The position numbers and the translations under genes are program-made. From NCBI GenBank assembly GCA_030696695.1, contig JAUYRP010000011.1:372001-436000 (forward strand): a stretch of 64,000 nt of DNA, written 5' to 3'. Source of the stretch: Methylophilus sp. Lineage in GTDB: Bacteria > Pseudomonadota > Gammaproteobacteria > Burkholderiales > Methylophilaceae. The notes under the pieces were generated by a model that worked only from the letters and a program-made list of their open reading frames with translations, ran no database searches and was not told the DNA's origin. Below, piece after piece: positions 50,893 to 59,693 of this stretch (positions are counted from its first letter, which is position 1; every line of letters starts with the position of its first letter).

Positions 50893-52518
50893 TCAGTGCT
50901 GATGGTTACTGTTGTTGAACAATAACGGAGTAGTCAATAAAAAGGTAATGGCTAGCCAAAATGCAGCATTCATATTGAGCGGTTCGGTTAAATAACAAAT
51001 CAATGCAGCCGTAAAACTAGCAACGCCCAATGGTAAATACAGTGATTGCGAAAACCTAATGGGAGTGTTTGCAAGCCATAACCCGATTGATAATTGTAAC
51101 GCTGGCAATGCATATAGGTAGACTGGGAAATCACGATAGCGTCCATCAACGGCTAGTAACAAACCAATGGTCACTGCGCCGATTAGCAGCGCCAAAACTG
51201 AACCTTTGACAATCTTGACAGCCAGCTGAGATGGTCGATATAACATGACGGGGATGCTCAACATTATCAAACAAGTGGCAATGAATGCGCCACCAAAAGA
51301 TAGCCATTGCAAAGCCAAGACAGGCGCAGACAGAGGTTGGCCTGCCAATGGAACGCAAGTGAGTGCGGTCAGCCAGAATCCATCACCGCAAGCATTGTTT
51401 AAATATTCCAACTGCAACATCAAGATGAGGCCAGTAAATGCACCAAGCATTGCCATCCCAAAAAGTGCAGCCCTACGTTTCTCACCTATTAGAAATGTGA
51501 ATACTGCCAACAAAAGTGCCCCTATTGCACCAAACACAACTGGCCTAGCGTGGTCTTGTCGCTCAGCCACATTGCCAGTGTAACTAAATTTAGGGTTCGA
51601 CTGCGTATCGTAAATACCCCAAAAACCACCAACGGTGCCTTCTAACACACGTTTCCATGGTTGATCAAATGCCTCAATCAAATTGTAATTCCATTGTTTT
51701 TGGTGGGCTTCACGTAAAAAAGTCCTGATATAAGTGGCTTGATTCAGTTGACTTGGAATGGATAATCCACGTTGGCGCCCAATCGATGGCCAACCCGTTT
51801 CCCCAATCAAAATAGGCTTGGTAAACGCACCTTGTAATTTACCCATGACCATATTGGCATGCACTATAGATTGCTCAACTGACTGCGGATTATTTTCCCA
51901 ATAAGGCAGTAAATGGATGGTGACGAAATCCACCGATTTTTCTAACCTGCCGTGTTTTAACCAAAACTCCCAAACATCTGCATACGTCACAGGTGTTTTG
52001 GTAAGTTGCTTGGCGCGTGCAAGATAGGCAATCATCGCGTCCTCAGTTTGCTCGCCACGCAGTAATACCTCATTGCCAATGATTAAACCTGTCACTGTTT
52101 CTGGAAATTGATTGGCAAGCGCTGTCGCCAAGCGAATCTCCTTATCGTTATCCGCCGCTGTCCAGCCTATCCAAGCGCCCAACAGCACTTTGAGGCCAAT
52201 TTTCTGTGCCGCATAAGGTACATAATCTAACCCTTGGCCAACTGAATAGATACGCACACAATTGGTACGACTAGCAATACGTTTTAAATCAGCATCTATC
52301 TGAGATTTAGTAATCATCGTACCGACTTTAAATGGCGTTTGATCTTTACCGTAATAAGGTGCGTACGACACGCACTGCACTTTGTTATCTGCTGGCAATA
52401 TTGCTTCTGGTAGCGCAACAGGCTGATTTTTTTGCCAAAGCCACAGACTCAGTAGCGCTAATAAAAACAAATTAAAAAAATTAAATTGCCACAGTGCACG
52501 TGGCCTAATGTTATTCAT
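50893..52518 (-). CDS. Membrane GH17-like beta-glucanase/transglycosylase
   Basis: About 541 aa. An N-terminal membrane anchor (FNFFNLFLLALLSLWLWQ) precedes a GH17-like domain with CVSYAPYYGKDQTPF, the acid/base Glu in LIIGNEVLLRGE near residue 150 and nucleophile Glu in ILIGETGWPSIG near 239. The C-terminal 230 residues are eight or so membrane helices with no catalytic motif that I recognise. It probably elongates or branches the glucan made by the downstream GT2 fusion. ATG 52518 (MNNIRPRALW) is chosen; the frame stays open to 52596. Confidence 0.85.
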   Translation of the reverse strand: MNNIRPRALWQFNFFNLFLLALLSLWLWQKNQPVALPEAILPADNKVQCVSYAPYYGKDQTPFKVGTMITKSQIDADLKRIASRTNCVRIYSVGQGLDYVPYAAQKIGLKVLLGAWIGWTAADNDKEIRLATALANQFPETVTGLIIGNEVLLRGEQTEDAMIAYLARAKQLTKTPVTYADVWEFWLKHGRLEKSVDFVTIHLLPYWENNPQSVEQSIVHANMVMGKLQGAFTKPILIGETGWPSIGRQRGLSIPSQLNQATYIRTFLREAHQKQWNYNLIEAFDQPWKRVLEGTVGGFWGIYDTQSNPKFSYTGNVAERQDHARPVVFGAIGALLLAVFTFLIGEKRRAALFGMAMLGAFTGLILMLQLEYLNNACGDGFWLTALTCVPLAGQPLSAPVLALQWLSFGGAFIATCLIMLSIPVMLYRPSQLAVKIVKGSVLALLIGAVTIGLLLAVDGRYRDFPVYLYALPALQLSIGLWLANTPIRFSQSLYLPLGVASFTAALICYLTEPLNMNAAFWLAITFLLTTPLLFNNSNHQH

Positions 52519-52696
52519 GTGGTGAGCATTCCATTGACAGTGCGTAACGTAAAAAAACATCACGCTGTGAAGTGCTAGTATGATAATGCAAGTCAAACAA
52601 TATTTACAAAAAAGCTTACATGTTATTTACGCCATCGACTGCACTCACAGTACAATAGTCAATGTTAAGTTAACTTTCATTAGGTCACGCATTTTT

Positions 52697-53173
52697 ATGG
52701 TTAAGATTTTTTTGGCAGCCTCACTACTTTGTTGCACTTTGGCAGCACAGGCAAAACCTGCATTTACTGGCACTAACTTTAGTGGTTTGTATGATTGCAA
52801 AGGTAGCAACGAGTTAGTGGGTAGTTACCAAGTCACCGTCAAGCTAAAACTCAATCGTATCAGTAGTTATGCTAAATTTGGTGCCTACGACATGATTACT
52901 GAAACAGATAATTCTGTCACCTACCGTGGGCAAGCTGTAGCCAACGGGAACCGTTTAGCGCTCTCTTACAAATTGACCGAGGGTAAGTATGTGGAATACA
53001 CCACTGGCATCGCAGAAATGAAGAGAATCAGCAAAAACCGTTGGAGCTTTCGTAATCTTTATTACGAGCCAGATGATAGTGGCGGCAACTATGGTGAAGA
53101 AGATTGTGTGATGCAAGCAACCTCTGTTGCTAAAACCAGCAGCAAATCACCCAAATCTATAAAAAAGTCATAA
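52697..53173 (+). CDS. Secreted protein of unknown function
   Basis: 158 aa from the ATG at 52697, with a clean signal peptide (MVKIFLAASLLCCTLAAQA). The mature part has two cysteines (GLYDCKGSNELVG; GEEDCVMQA) that may pair, and a lipocalin-like spread of beta strands. It resembles no family I can name. The tail is Ser/Lys-rich. Divergent from the glucan operon. Its stop codon overlaps that of the convergent deacetylase gene by six bases (TCATAA). Confidence 0.7.
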   Translation: MVKIFLAASLLCCTLAAQAKPAFTGTNFSGLYDCKGSNELVGSYQVTVKLKLNRISSYAKFGAYDMITETDNSVTYRGQAVANGNRLALSYKLTEGKYVEYTTGIAEMKRISKNRWSFRNLYYEPDDSGGNYGEEDCVMQATSVAKTSSKSPKSIKKS

Positions 53174-53983
53174 GCCTACACTATGGCCACGGACTAGCTT
53201 TATACCGTGGTCATTCAGCATCTGTTTAAATTGCTGGCTTGCCAGAACCGCATATTCAACATACCTAGCCGACAGAATTGGATCTTGTAAGTCTACATCT
53301 GTTGATGTTGCGATTGCAGGATGACACATCAATGCAAATGGCGACGTTTGCGTATGGCTATTTGCCAACCAAAGATTGAGCTTTTGACGATAACTCTCTA
53401 TATTTAAATCAAAGTCATACACGCCGAGTAATGTGTGTGTATATTCAAGTCCCTTCTCCGCTGCAAGTTTTTTTAGCGCGCTGGCGCCAAGCAAACGAAT
53501 GATCATCGCTTTTAAGCCGTCCCAATATGGCGGGTTTGCAACACGTATCCAAGGCATCGATTTAGCGTATCGTCTATCCAATTCCTCAATCAAAACCTCT
53601 CTAATCTGCGGCAACTGATGCACATGTTGATGCCCATCCACATAGTCTGGAGCTGACGCTAGCGCATCTTCAAAGGCATCCAACTGCAATCGAATTGCAT
53701 GCAGTATAGATTGCCTAGACAACATGCCTAGTGCGGTCTTGGCTATTAACTTGGGCAACGCATGCTTTAAAGCTTGCGGATACTGAGTGAAATCTAAATG
53801 TAACCCTATATCCGCCAGCGACCTAATCTCTGCTGTCATTTGTTGTGCTGCCACAGGCCAACGCGGGCTCAACGTCAAACATGACGTTGCAGTAACGCGT
53901 CCCATACGGATTAAATGTAAGATACCTGCATCTATGGCTGCACTTTGTGCGTAGTCATCGGCTGTAATAATGATGGATGTCAT
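53168..53983 (-). CDS. YdjC/ChbG/HpnK-family sugar deacetylase (NaxD/LgmC-like)
   Basis: 271 aa. Metal-site residues are visible: Asp-Asp in ITADDYAQSAAID at the start, His in DIGLHLDF and DGHQHVHQLP. The family removes acetyl groups from N-acetylated sugars; NaxD of Francisella and LgmC of Bordetella act on undecaprenyl-phosphate N-acetylhexosamine for lipid A decoration, and HpnK lies in hopanoid loci. The start ATG 53983 overlaps the GtrA stop (ATGA). The frame extends further upstream through gtrA, but the family start is MTSIIITADDY. Confidence 0.9.
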   Translation of the reverse strand: MTSIIITADDYAQSAAIDAGILHLIRMGRVTATSCLTLSPRWPVAAQQMTAEIRSLADIGLHLDFTQYPQALKHALPKLIAKTALGMLSRQSILHAIRLQLDAFEDALASAPDYVDGHQHVHQLPQIREVLIEELDRRYAKSMPWIRVANPPYWDGLKAMIIRLLGASALKKLAAEKGLEYTHTLLGVYDFDLNIESYRQKLNLWLANSHTQTSPFALMCHPAIATSTDVDLQDPILSARYVEYAVLASQQFKQMLNDHGIKLVRGHSVGL

Positions 53984-54378
53984 TTGTTTGAAAATGCCCA
54001 ATGCTTGCTCAGCAAATAAGTGCATATTGCAACCAGCAACATCACCAGTGCTAACACCAACCAAAATGGCAACGCTGTGAAACGCAAGCAAAGCAACACC
54101 AGTGTTTGATTTGCTAAAAACCCGAAGACAGCCACGAGCATAAACTTGGGTAAAGCATGTTGATGCGCTTTAAGATGGTTAGCAAAAGAGAATTTATGAT
54201 GCCCAATATAACTGACTGGAAATGCAAAAACAAACCCCATTATATTTGCCCAGGCGGGATTCATTTGTAACAGCCCTTCCAACGTCACGGCAATGACATA
54301 ATGTACAACAGCAGCGGCTGCGCCCACCACAGTAAACCAAGAGACTGAGCGCATAAGTTGATGTGGGTTAATCCGCAT
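53980..54378 (-). CDS. GtrA-family membrane protein (putative polyprenyl-phosphate-sugar flippase)
   Basis: 132 aa, four membrane helices: WFTVVGAAAAVVHYVIAVTL, NIMGFVFAFPVSYIGHHKFSF, ANQTLVLLCLRF and LALVMLLVAICTYLLSKHWAF. The family block NIMGFVFAFPVSYIGHHKF is typical of GtrA. The family is thought to flip undecaprenyl-phosphate-linked sugars across the inner membrane. Overlaps the upstream GT2 gene by 11 bases and the downstream deacetylase by four. Confidence 0.92.
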   Translation of the reverse strand: MRINPHQLMRSVSWFTVVGAAAAVVHYVIAVTLEGLLQMNPAWANIMGFVFAFPVSYIGHHKFSFANHLKAHQHALPKFMLVAVFGFLANQTLVLLCLRFTALPFWLVLALVMLLVAICTYLLSKHWAFSNK

Positions 54379-55396
54379 CTGATCTCTGTTTTTCGGTTGG
54401 CTTGCTCACCTCTGCCACTATGTAGGGCGGGCGGCCTTTCACTTCATCGTAGATGCGTGCTAAGTATTCACCCAAAATACCAATAAATAATAACTGCACG
54501 CCTGATAAAAACATCATGCTGGCGACCACAGTTGGCCAACCAGGAACAGACTCACGGAAAAAAAGCTTATCTACCACGACCACAATGCCATAACCAAAAG
54601 AAATCAAAGCGAGTAACACACCGACAGCACTCGCTAACCGTAAAGGCAATGAAGAGAAACTGGTGATGCCGGTCCATGCCAGACTCATCAACTTTAAGCG
54701 CGAGAATGCGCTTTCACCATGTGTTCTTGGCAATGGTGTATAGGGAATACCAATGGAGCGATAACCCACCCAAGCGTAGATGCCCTTCATAAAACGATTG
54801 CGCTCTGGCAATGCGCATAGCGCTTCTACCACTGCCCTATCCATTAAACGGAAATCACCTGCGTCTTTTGGGATATCAATTTGACCGCTGGCACTTATCA
54901 GCCTGTAAAACAGTCTTGAACCCCATTTTTTAAATCTAGACTCTACTTCACGATCTTGGCGGACTGCATACACCATATCGTAACCTTCACGCCACTTCTC
55001 TAGCATCTCCACCAACAGCTTGGCTGAATGTTGGCCATCTGCATCCATACAAATGACGATATCACCCACGGCATAACTTAAGCCTGCAGTAATCGCGTAC
55101 TCTTTGCCGAAGTTACGTGAAAACCTGACCAAGGTCGTATTCAATCTGGCTGGCAGCTGCTTCACGGCATCTGCAGTAGCATCGCGACTGCCATCGTCCA
55201 CCACCAGCACATCCCAGTGTGGACTAATCTCGGATAATGTCTGCGTAATATTTTCTACAGTATTGGCAATGGCAAACGCTTCATTATAAGCAGGCACAAT
55301 GACTGTAATATGTGGTGTCGCTTGCGCTCGCTGAACACTAGAGATTGCGCTGTTGGACGTCAATTTTGAATCATTCATGAGGTGCTGGTGTTGCAT
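54368..55396 (-). CDS. Polyprenyl-phosphate glycosyltransferase, GT2 (GtrB/ArnC/FlmF2-like)
   Basis: 342 aa. GT2 core: VIVPAYNEAFAIANTVENI, VVDDGSRDATADAV, FSRNFGKEYAITAGLSYA, and DADGQHS with DxD. Two C-terminal helices (LPLRLASAVGVLLALISFGY; VASMMFLSGVQLLFIGILG) followed by YLARIYDEVKGRPPYIV complete the DPMS/GtrB plan. It transfers a sugar from a nucleotide to undecaprenyl phosphate on the cytoplasmic side. The start at 55396 has GGGAGGG seven bases upstream, and the gene overlaps the GT39 stop by 26 bases. Confidence 0.92.
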   Translation of the reverse strand: MQHQHLMNDSKLTSNSAISSVQRAQATPHITVIVPAYNEAFAIANTVENITQTLSEISPHWDVLVVDDGSRDATADAVKQLPARLNTTLVRFSRNFGKEYAITAGLSYAVGDIVICMDADGQHSAKLLVEMLEKWREGYDMVYAVRQDREVESRFKKWGSRLFYRLISASGQIDIPKDAGDFRLMDRAVVEALCALPERNRFMKGIYAWVGYRSIGIPYTPLPRTHGESAFSRLKLMSLAWTGITSFSSLPLRLASAVGVLLALISFGYGIVVVVDKLFFRESVPGWPTVVASMMFLSGVQLLFIGILGEYLARIYDEVKGRPPYIVAEVSKPTEKQRSDAD

Positions 55397-57014
55397 CACG
55401 TGCCCTCCCGGTTAACTGCCTTCTGTCTTTCACTACGGCCAATACGGTATCGCGCCGGATTACTTCACCTATGACCTCACCCTGCAAGACTTGATCGCAA
55501 TTCATATTGGTAGATGACATGTAGAAATCGGCTGACTGCCAGTCTTTAACCACCATAAACCGATCATCTAAGTAAGCGCTGCCTTGAAACGACTCCGCAC
55601 ATACAGCAACACTAAAGGGCGCGTCCTCCGCACGCAAAGGCAATGCCATCAATATATGGGATGCCTCGCGCAAGCTGCTGGACCAATAATCACTCTCCCA
55701 TTGCTCCTCCGCTTCTCTCGTTTCACCTGCCAAATGATTATAAAAAACATATTCGTAAGGATGAAGCTGTATGCATTGAACAAGAGTAGATATCGACAAC
55801 CCGATGCAAAGCACGCTGTAAACAATGCGCTTAATGTTTGCACTTTGCAATGCTGAGAAGGTGTAATCAATGCCCAGGGCAGCCAATACCGCAAGTGGCG
55901 GTAAGATAAATGTAAAATGCCTCACGCCGTTATATAAAGCTGGCTCAGTGATGAGTACAAATGCCAATGGAAACAAGATGGCCACCAGCAAAGGATTCAA
56001 TATTAACGCATGCTTAGAATACCAATAGGCGCGCATATTGCTCAAACGCGCTAGTACAAACCAAGTAATGCTCACCAAACCTAATAAGAATACTTCTGGC
56101 AGCTTAACCAATAGGTAATGTAATAAATAGGTTCTAGTTACATTGCCTATGGAGGTAACCATGCCATCATCAATGGTCAACATGTTGAATGAGAAGTGAG
56201 AGAATGCTTTAATCGCCTCGGAAGGATGGCTGGGTGACATCACACCCCAAGGCCAAAACACAGCCATAATAATGAAAGCGACCAACGCAGCGGGTAATAA
56301 ATGTAGACTTGCTCGCAGTAGATACGCCAGTCTATCTGACCATTGCTTAGCCATCACCAAGCTGCCTAGCATCAGCGACATGACTAAATAAACAACTGCG
56401 AAACCACCGCCAATACGCATACCCAGAGCACAGCCGATTGCGATACCAAGCTTAATACTCAGCTGCAGTGGAATAGTAGGGCCAAGACGGCAAACTTGAA
56501 TCGTGTAATAGAGCGCCCAAGTCATGCAGGTTGCAAAAGGAATGTCTTTAGTATGCGTAAACATGGCGCCAGTCCATGCAGCCGTGAGGCTAAGTAAAGC
56601 GAGTGCGATAAACCCAGTGCGCGACGTGCCTAGTGTGTAAGCAATTTTGTAAACTGCCAAAAGACCAAACAAACCAAAACTTGCAGAGAGTAAGTGGCGC
56701 ATATCCCAAAGCCACATTACATTGGCTTTTTCAATGAGCGCTGCAATCACATCAAAAAAACCACCGTAAAGGTAAAGGTTTTTATAATGAAATGCTGATT
56801 GGTTTTGAAATCCAGATTCGTAGAACTCTAGCAACAAGCGTCCATAAACATGCTGTACTTCCTCATCGTTACTAATACCGTATTGCCTAAATGTCAGCAA
56901 AGTAAATAGGATCAATATTGCCAGCAAACCATAGCTCGCAAATGTATATCGTTTAGAGGTGTGAGCAGGTATCAAGTCATTGATTTCAATATGAGGTGCG
57001 AGATTATTATCCAA
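55371..57014 (-). CDS. GT39/ArnT-like membrane glycosyltransferase
   Basis: 547 aa, about eleven membrane helices. The first external loop contains the acidic NDEEVQHVYG, the expected catalytic loop of PMT/ArnT-type GT-C enzymes. Further landmarks are RHLLSASFGLFGLLAVYKIA and HTKDIPFATCMTWALYY. GT-C enzymes take a sugar from a polyprenyl-phosphate donor on the periplasmic face. The C-terminal 120 residues are soluble. It heads a four-gene overlapping operon with GT2, GtrA and the deacetylase; the acceptor is unknown, lipid A or another envelope glycan. Confidence 0.85.
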   Translation of the reverse strand: MDNNLAPHIEINDLIPAHTSKRYTFASYGLLAILILFTLLTFRQYGISNDEEVQHVYGRLLLEFYESGFQNQSAFHYKNLYLYGGFFDVIAALIEKANVMWLWDMRHLLSASFGLFGLLAVYKIAYTLGTSRTGFIALALLSLTAAWTGAMFTHTKDIPFATCMTWALYYTIQVCRLGPTIPLQLSIKLGIAIGCALGMRIGGGFAVVYLVMSLMLGSLVMAKQWSDRLAYLLRASLHLLPAALVAFIIMAVFWPWGVMSPSHPSEAIKAFSHFSFNMLTIDDGMVTSIGNVTRTYLLHYLLVKLPEVFLLGLVSITWFVLARLSNMRAYWYSKHALILNPLLVAILFPLAFVLITEPALYNGVRHFTFILPPLAVLAALGIDYTFSALQSANIKRIVYSVLCIGLSISTLVQCIQLHPYEYVFYNHLAGETREAEEQWESDYWSSSLREASHILMALPLRAEDAPFSVAVCAESFQGSAYLDDRFMVVKDWQSADFYMSSTNMNCDQVLQGEVIGEVIRRDTVLAVVKDRRQLTGRARDATPAPHE

Positions 57015-57130
57015 ATTGATGCATAACGGAAGATAGACACACCTTGATGCATGAAAAATAGTTTTAGGCTTGTGGTTTCACCGATGTACTTTGCCTTAGA
57101 GAATGACCAGTGAATGGATAACACCCATTA

Positions 57131-57161
57131 AAAAACCACACTCAACTTGAGTGTGGTTTTT
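57131..57161. terminator. Strong bidirectional intrinsic terminator
   Basis: A 15-bp perfect stem (57131-57145 with 57147-57161) with A5/T5 at the ends, so it works on both strands. It lies 38 bases past the stop of the minus-strand EF-hand/BON gene and 117 bases before the GT39 ATG. Confidence 0.9.
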
Positions 57162-57198
57162 ATGAGCTAGCCTATTAGTAATATCGTGCTTAAACGTA

Positions 57199-57714
57199 TT
57201 AGCTTTTAACGACCAAACCATTTTTGATGGATTTAACGCCTTCAACAGTAGCTACCACCTGCTCGGCCTTGGCTTTCATCGTTTCATCTGCAACGAAACC
57301 ACTTAACACCACCTCACCTTTGTAGGTCTCTACACTGATTTTCAGTGACTTGAGAGATTCCTCAGCCAACAGTTTCGCTTTGGCCTTAGTAGTAATCACA
57401 CTATCACTCACCACTTGCGACACTTTTTGCTCACTCACTTGTGTTTTGATTTCAGCATACTCGTTTTTGTCTAATGTACCGTCGCTGTCTTTATCTGCCT
57501 TAGCGAACAATTTGCTATTCAATGACTTATCCTTTTCAGCTTCAGTCATGGTCAACAGCCCATTTTTGTTCACGTCCAACTGATTGAACTGCTCTGAGTA
57601 AGAACTTTGCGTATCTTGTACCTTATCGGTGTCGAATGCACTGGCATGAAATGACACACCTGCCGCTAACATTGTTAAAGCAATCGTTGTTTTTTTAGTG
57701 TTGATATTGTTCAT
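57199..57714 (-). CDS. Periplasmic EF-hand plus BON-domain protein
   Basis: 171 aa. Signal peptide (TTIALTMLAAGVSFHASA), then two EF-hand calcium loops DVNKNGLLTMTE and DKDSDGTLDKNE (about residues 47-85), then a BON domain (SDSVITTKAKAKLLAEES, KGEVVLSGFVADETMKAKAE, VEGVKSIKNGLVVK). The fusion suggests calcium-dependent membrane or surface attachment. The ATG at 57714 has an AGGAGA site; a TTG/ATG further up is less likely. Divergent arrangement is absent: the histidine-kinase gene upstream has the same orientation. Confidence 0.85.
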   Translation of the reverse strand: MNNINTKKTTIALTMLAAGVSFHASAFDTDKVQDTQSSYSEQFNQLDVNKNGLLTMTEAEKDKSLNSKLFAKADKDSDGTLDKNEYAEIKTQVSEQKVSQVVSDSVITTKAKAKLLAEESLKSLKISVETYKGEVVLSGFVADETMKAKAEQVVATVEGVKSIKNGLVVKS

Positions 57715-57861
57715 TTCTGTTCTCCTAAGTATTGAATATGTACAAAACAAAGTACGTTTTGTTGAATGCCATCTTAAGGAGATTGAAAAACTAGGTAAGT
57801 CGTAGATTCTCCGATTATTGTGTCAGAAAATGACTACATGCTGGTTTAACTATCCGAGGAT

Positions 57862-59283
57862 TTAACTATCCGAAGCCTTAACATCTAAAGGTAGGATAGC
57901 GCGCGTAAATAGGCCATTGCCTACAGTGCTGGCCACCTCAAAGTGCCCACCAATGGCCAATACACGATGTCGCATGCCACTTAAGCCATGGGTTTTGGTG
58001 TCTAAATTATCTAAATCTAAGCCCACACCATTGTCTTGGATTTCGATTTTCAAATGCTTGTCATCACTAATCATATGAATAGAGAGCGCTGTGGCTTTGG
58101 CGTACTTATTACAATTATTCAATGTCTCTTGCACAATTCTGTAGGCAACTAAACTAATGGTTTCGTTAATTTGGGTGCTCTCATCAGGCAAGGTTATGGT
58201 GAGCTCCCACTTATTACGCTCTACCGCATCATCAATTAACGAGCGTAACGCAGGCCAGAATCCAAACGATGAAATCATAGAGGGATGCAACTCTTGCACT
58301 ACTTGGCGTTTAAAGTTGATGCCCTGATCTAAATACGTGTTGGTTTTTTTCAGTTTCTCAGCAACTTCTGGATGTGTTTTTCCTATAGATTTGATTACCC
58401 ATGAGATATCCATTTTAGAAGCAGTTAAGATTGAGCCTAATTCATCATGCAACTCTCGGGCTAACTTATAACGTTCGCGTTCTACATCTGCTTGATAATC
58501 TAAAGCTAAGCTACGTAGCAATTTGCTTTGCTCAATGGCATGTGTTTCATGACGTTGATTTTCATCTGATAAGCGCTGTTGTAACGCTGCTTTGTCTGAG
58601 AGCTCTTTTAGTAGCTGCTTGATCACCATCACCACTAGAAAAATGAGGATGATTGGGCCTGCAATTACTGAAGTGCGGATGACGGCGCGCGTGACGTTAC
58701 GTGCCTGATACACTGATTTTAACTTGTCCCTTAAGGCTGCCTGCAACTCTTCGGTATTCAAACTAATGCTATTCATCTGAATTAAACCACTGTCTAATTT
58801 CACCACTTTTTTGGCATCAGCTACTTTACCGTTGGTGGCAAACTCCAAGGTGACGTCCATTTCAGAAATTTTGGCCCCTACATCTGCAGACAGCTTACCA
58901 AGAATAGCTTGTTCGTTTTTATATGCTGCCGCAGGAGATATTGCTAGCAGCTCAGACTGTATGGTTTGAACGCTTTTTTTTGCGTCTTCCACGCCCACAT
59001 CATAAAACAGCAGGTAATCTTTTGAGTGTGTCAGTAAATAGCCACGTTGCGCACTTTCAGCCTTGTAGATATGGCCACGCAATTGTGAGACTTCTTGCAC
59101 AATACGATTAAGTTGCGCAATTTGATTCGATTTTTCGGTGGCGTCATGGAGCCAGTTTTCGTTAAAAAATAAGCTGAAAATAGTCACGATGAGTGACACG
59201 CCCAATAACCCGATATTTCGACCACCAAAAATATCAAAAAGTTGATCAAACTTGGTAAACAGTAATTCAAGAAATTTTCGCAT
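57862..59283 (-). CDS. CHASE3-type sensor histidine kinase, NarX/DesK (HisKA_3) class
   Basis: About 473 aa. Two membrane helices (LLGVSLIVTIFSLFF; TSVIAGPIILIFLVVMVIKQ) bracket a periplasmic CHASE3 domain (QLRGHIYKAESAQRGYLLTH). After a coiled linker comes HisKA_3 with phospho-His in LARELHDELGSILTASKMD, then HATPase with NCNKYAKATALSIH and IQDNGVGLDLDN and HGLSGMRHRVLAIGG. HisKA_3 kinases pair with LuxR-type regulators, so the NarL-type gene at 60628 is the likely partner. The frame extends to 59325; the start at 59283 is a judgement. Confidence 0.9.
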   Translation of the reverse strand: MRKFLELLFTKFDQLFDIFGGRNIGLLGVSLIVTIFSLFFNENWLHDATEKSNQIAQLNRIVQEVSQLRGHIYKAESAQRGYLLTHSKDYLLFYDVGVEDAKKSVQTIQSELLAISPAAAYKNEQAILGKLSADVGAKISEMDVTLEFATNGKVADAKKVVKLDSGLIQMNSISLNTEELQAALRDKLKSVYQARNVTRAVIRTSVIAGPIILIFLVVMVIKQLLKELSDKAALQQRLSDENQRHETHAIEQSKLLRSLALDYQADVERERYKLARELHDELGSILTASKMDISWVIKSIGKTHPEVAEKLKKTNTYLDQGINFKRQVVQELHPSMISSFGFWPALRSLIDDAVERNKWELTITLPDESTQINETISLVAYRIVQETLNNCNKYAKATALSIHMISDDKHLKIEIQDNGVGLDLDNLDTKTHGLSGMRHRVLAIGGHFEVASTVGNGLFTRAILPLDVKASDS

Positions 59284-59492
59284 CAGACTCAGTAAATTCG
59301 ACAAAACTATTCGTGAGAATAACACGCTTCAGTGACATCCGCATGTATCTATGCCCCCTATTTATGCAATGCTTGTAGGCGCTTTCTTACATGGGTTTCA
59401 GACATTCACCACTCATGCATCAACATGGCTATAGTTAATATAGCAACACGTTGTACGCAATCATTTAAAGCGTACTTATTAAGGAGATCAAC

Positions 59493-59648
59493 ATGCTTCA
59501 TTACACCGTTGTATTTTTAGTCATTGCGCTTATTTCCGCAGTGTTTGGTTTTGGCGGTATCGCAGCGAGTGCAGCAGGCATTGCAAAAATATTGTTTTTT
59601 GTATTTTTGATACTGACCATTATTTCGTTTTTAAAATCTAGAAGTTAA
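59493..59648 (+). CDS. DUF1328 / YtjA family small membrane protein
   Basis: 51 aa with two short membrane segments: [20 protein letters not shown] and [19 protein letters not shown]. It matches the E. coli YtjA pattern (FLVIALI, GFGGIA, AAGIAKI). A strong AAGGAG ribosome site lies seven bases before the ATG. Members are often induced by membrane or general stress. It begins a plus-strand run with the YqjD- and YqjE-like genes, divergent from the kinase. Confidence 0.9.
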   Translation: MLHYTVVFLVIALISAVFGFGGIAASAAGIAKILFFVFLILTIISFLKSRS

Positions 59649-59693
59649 TTTTTAAACGCACATTCAATTCAATACATTTATTAGGAGTCAATT

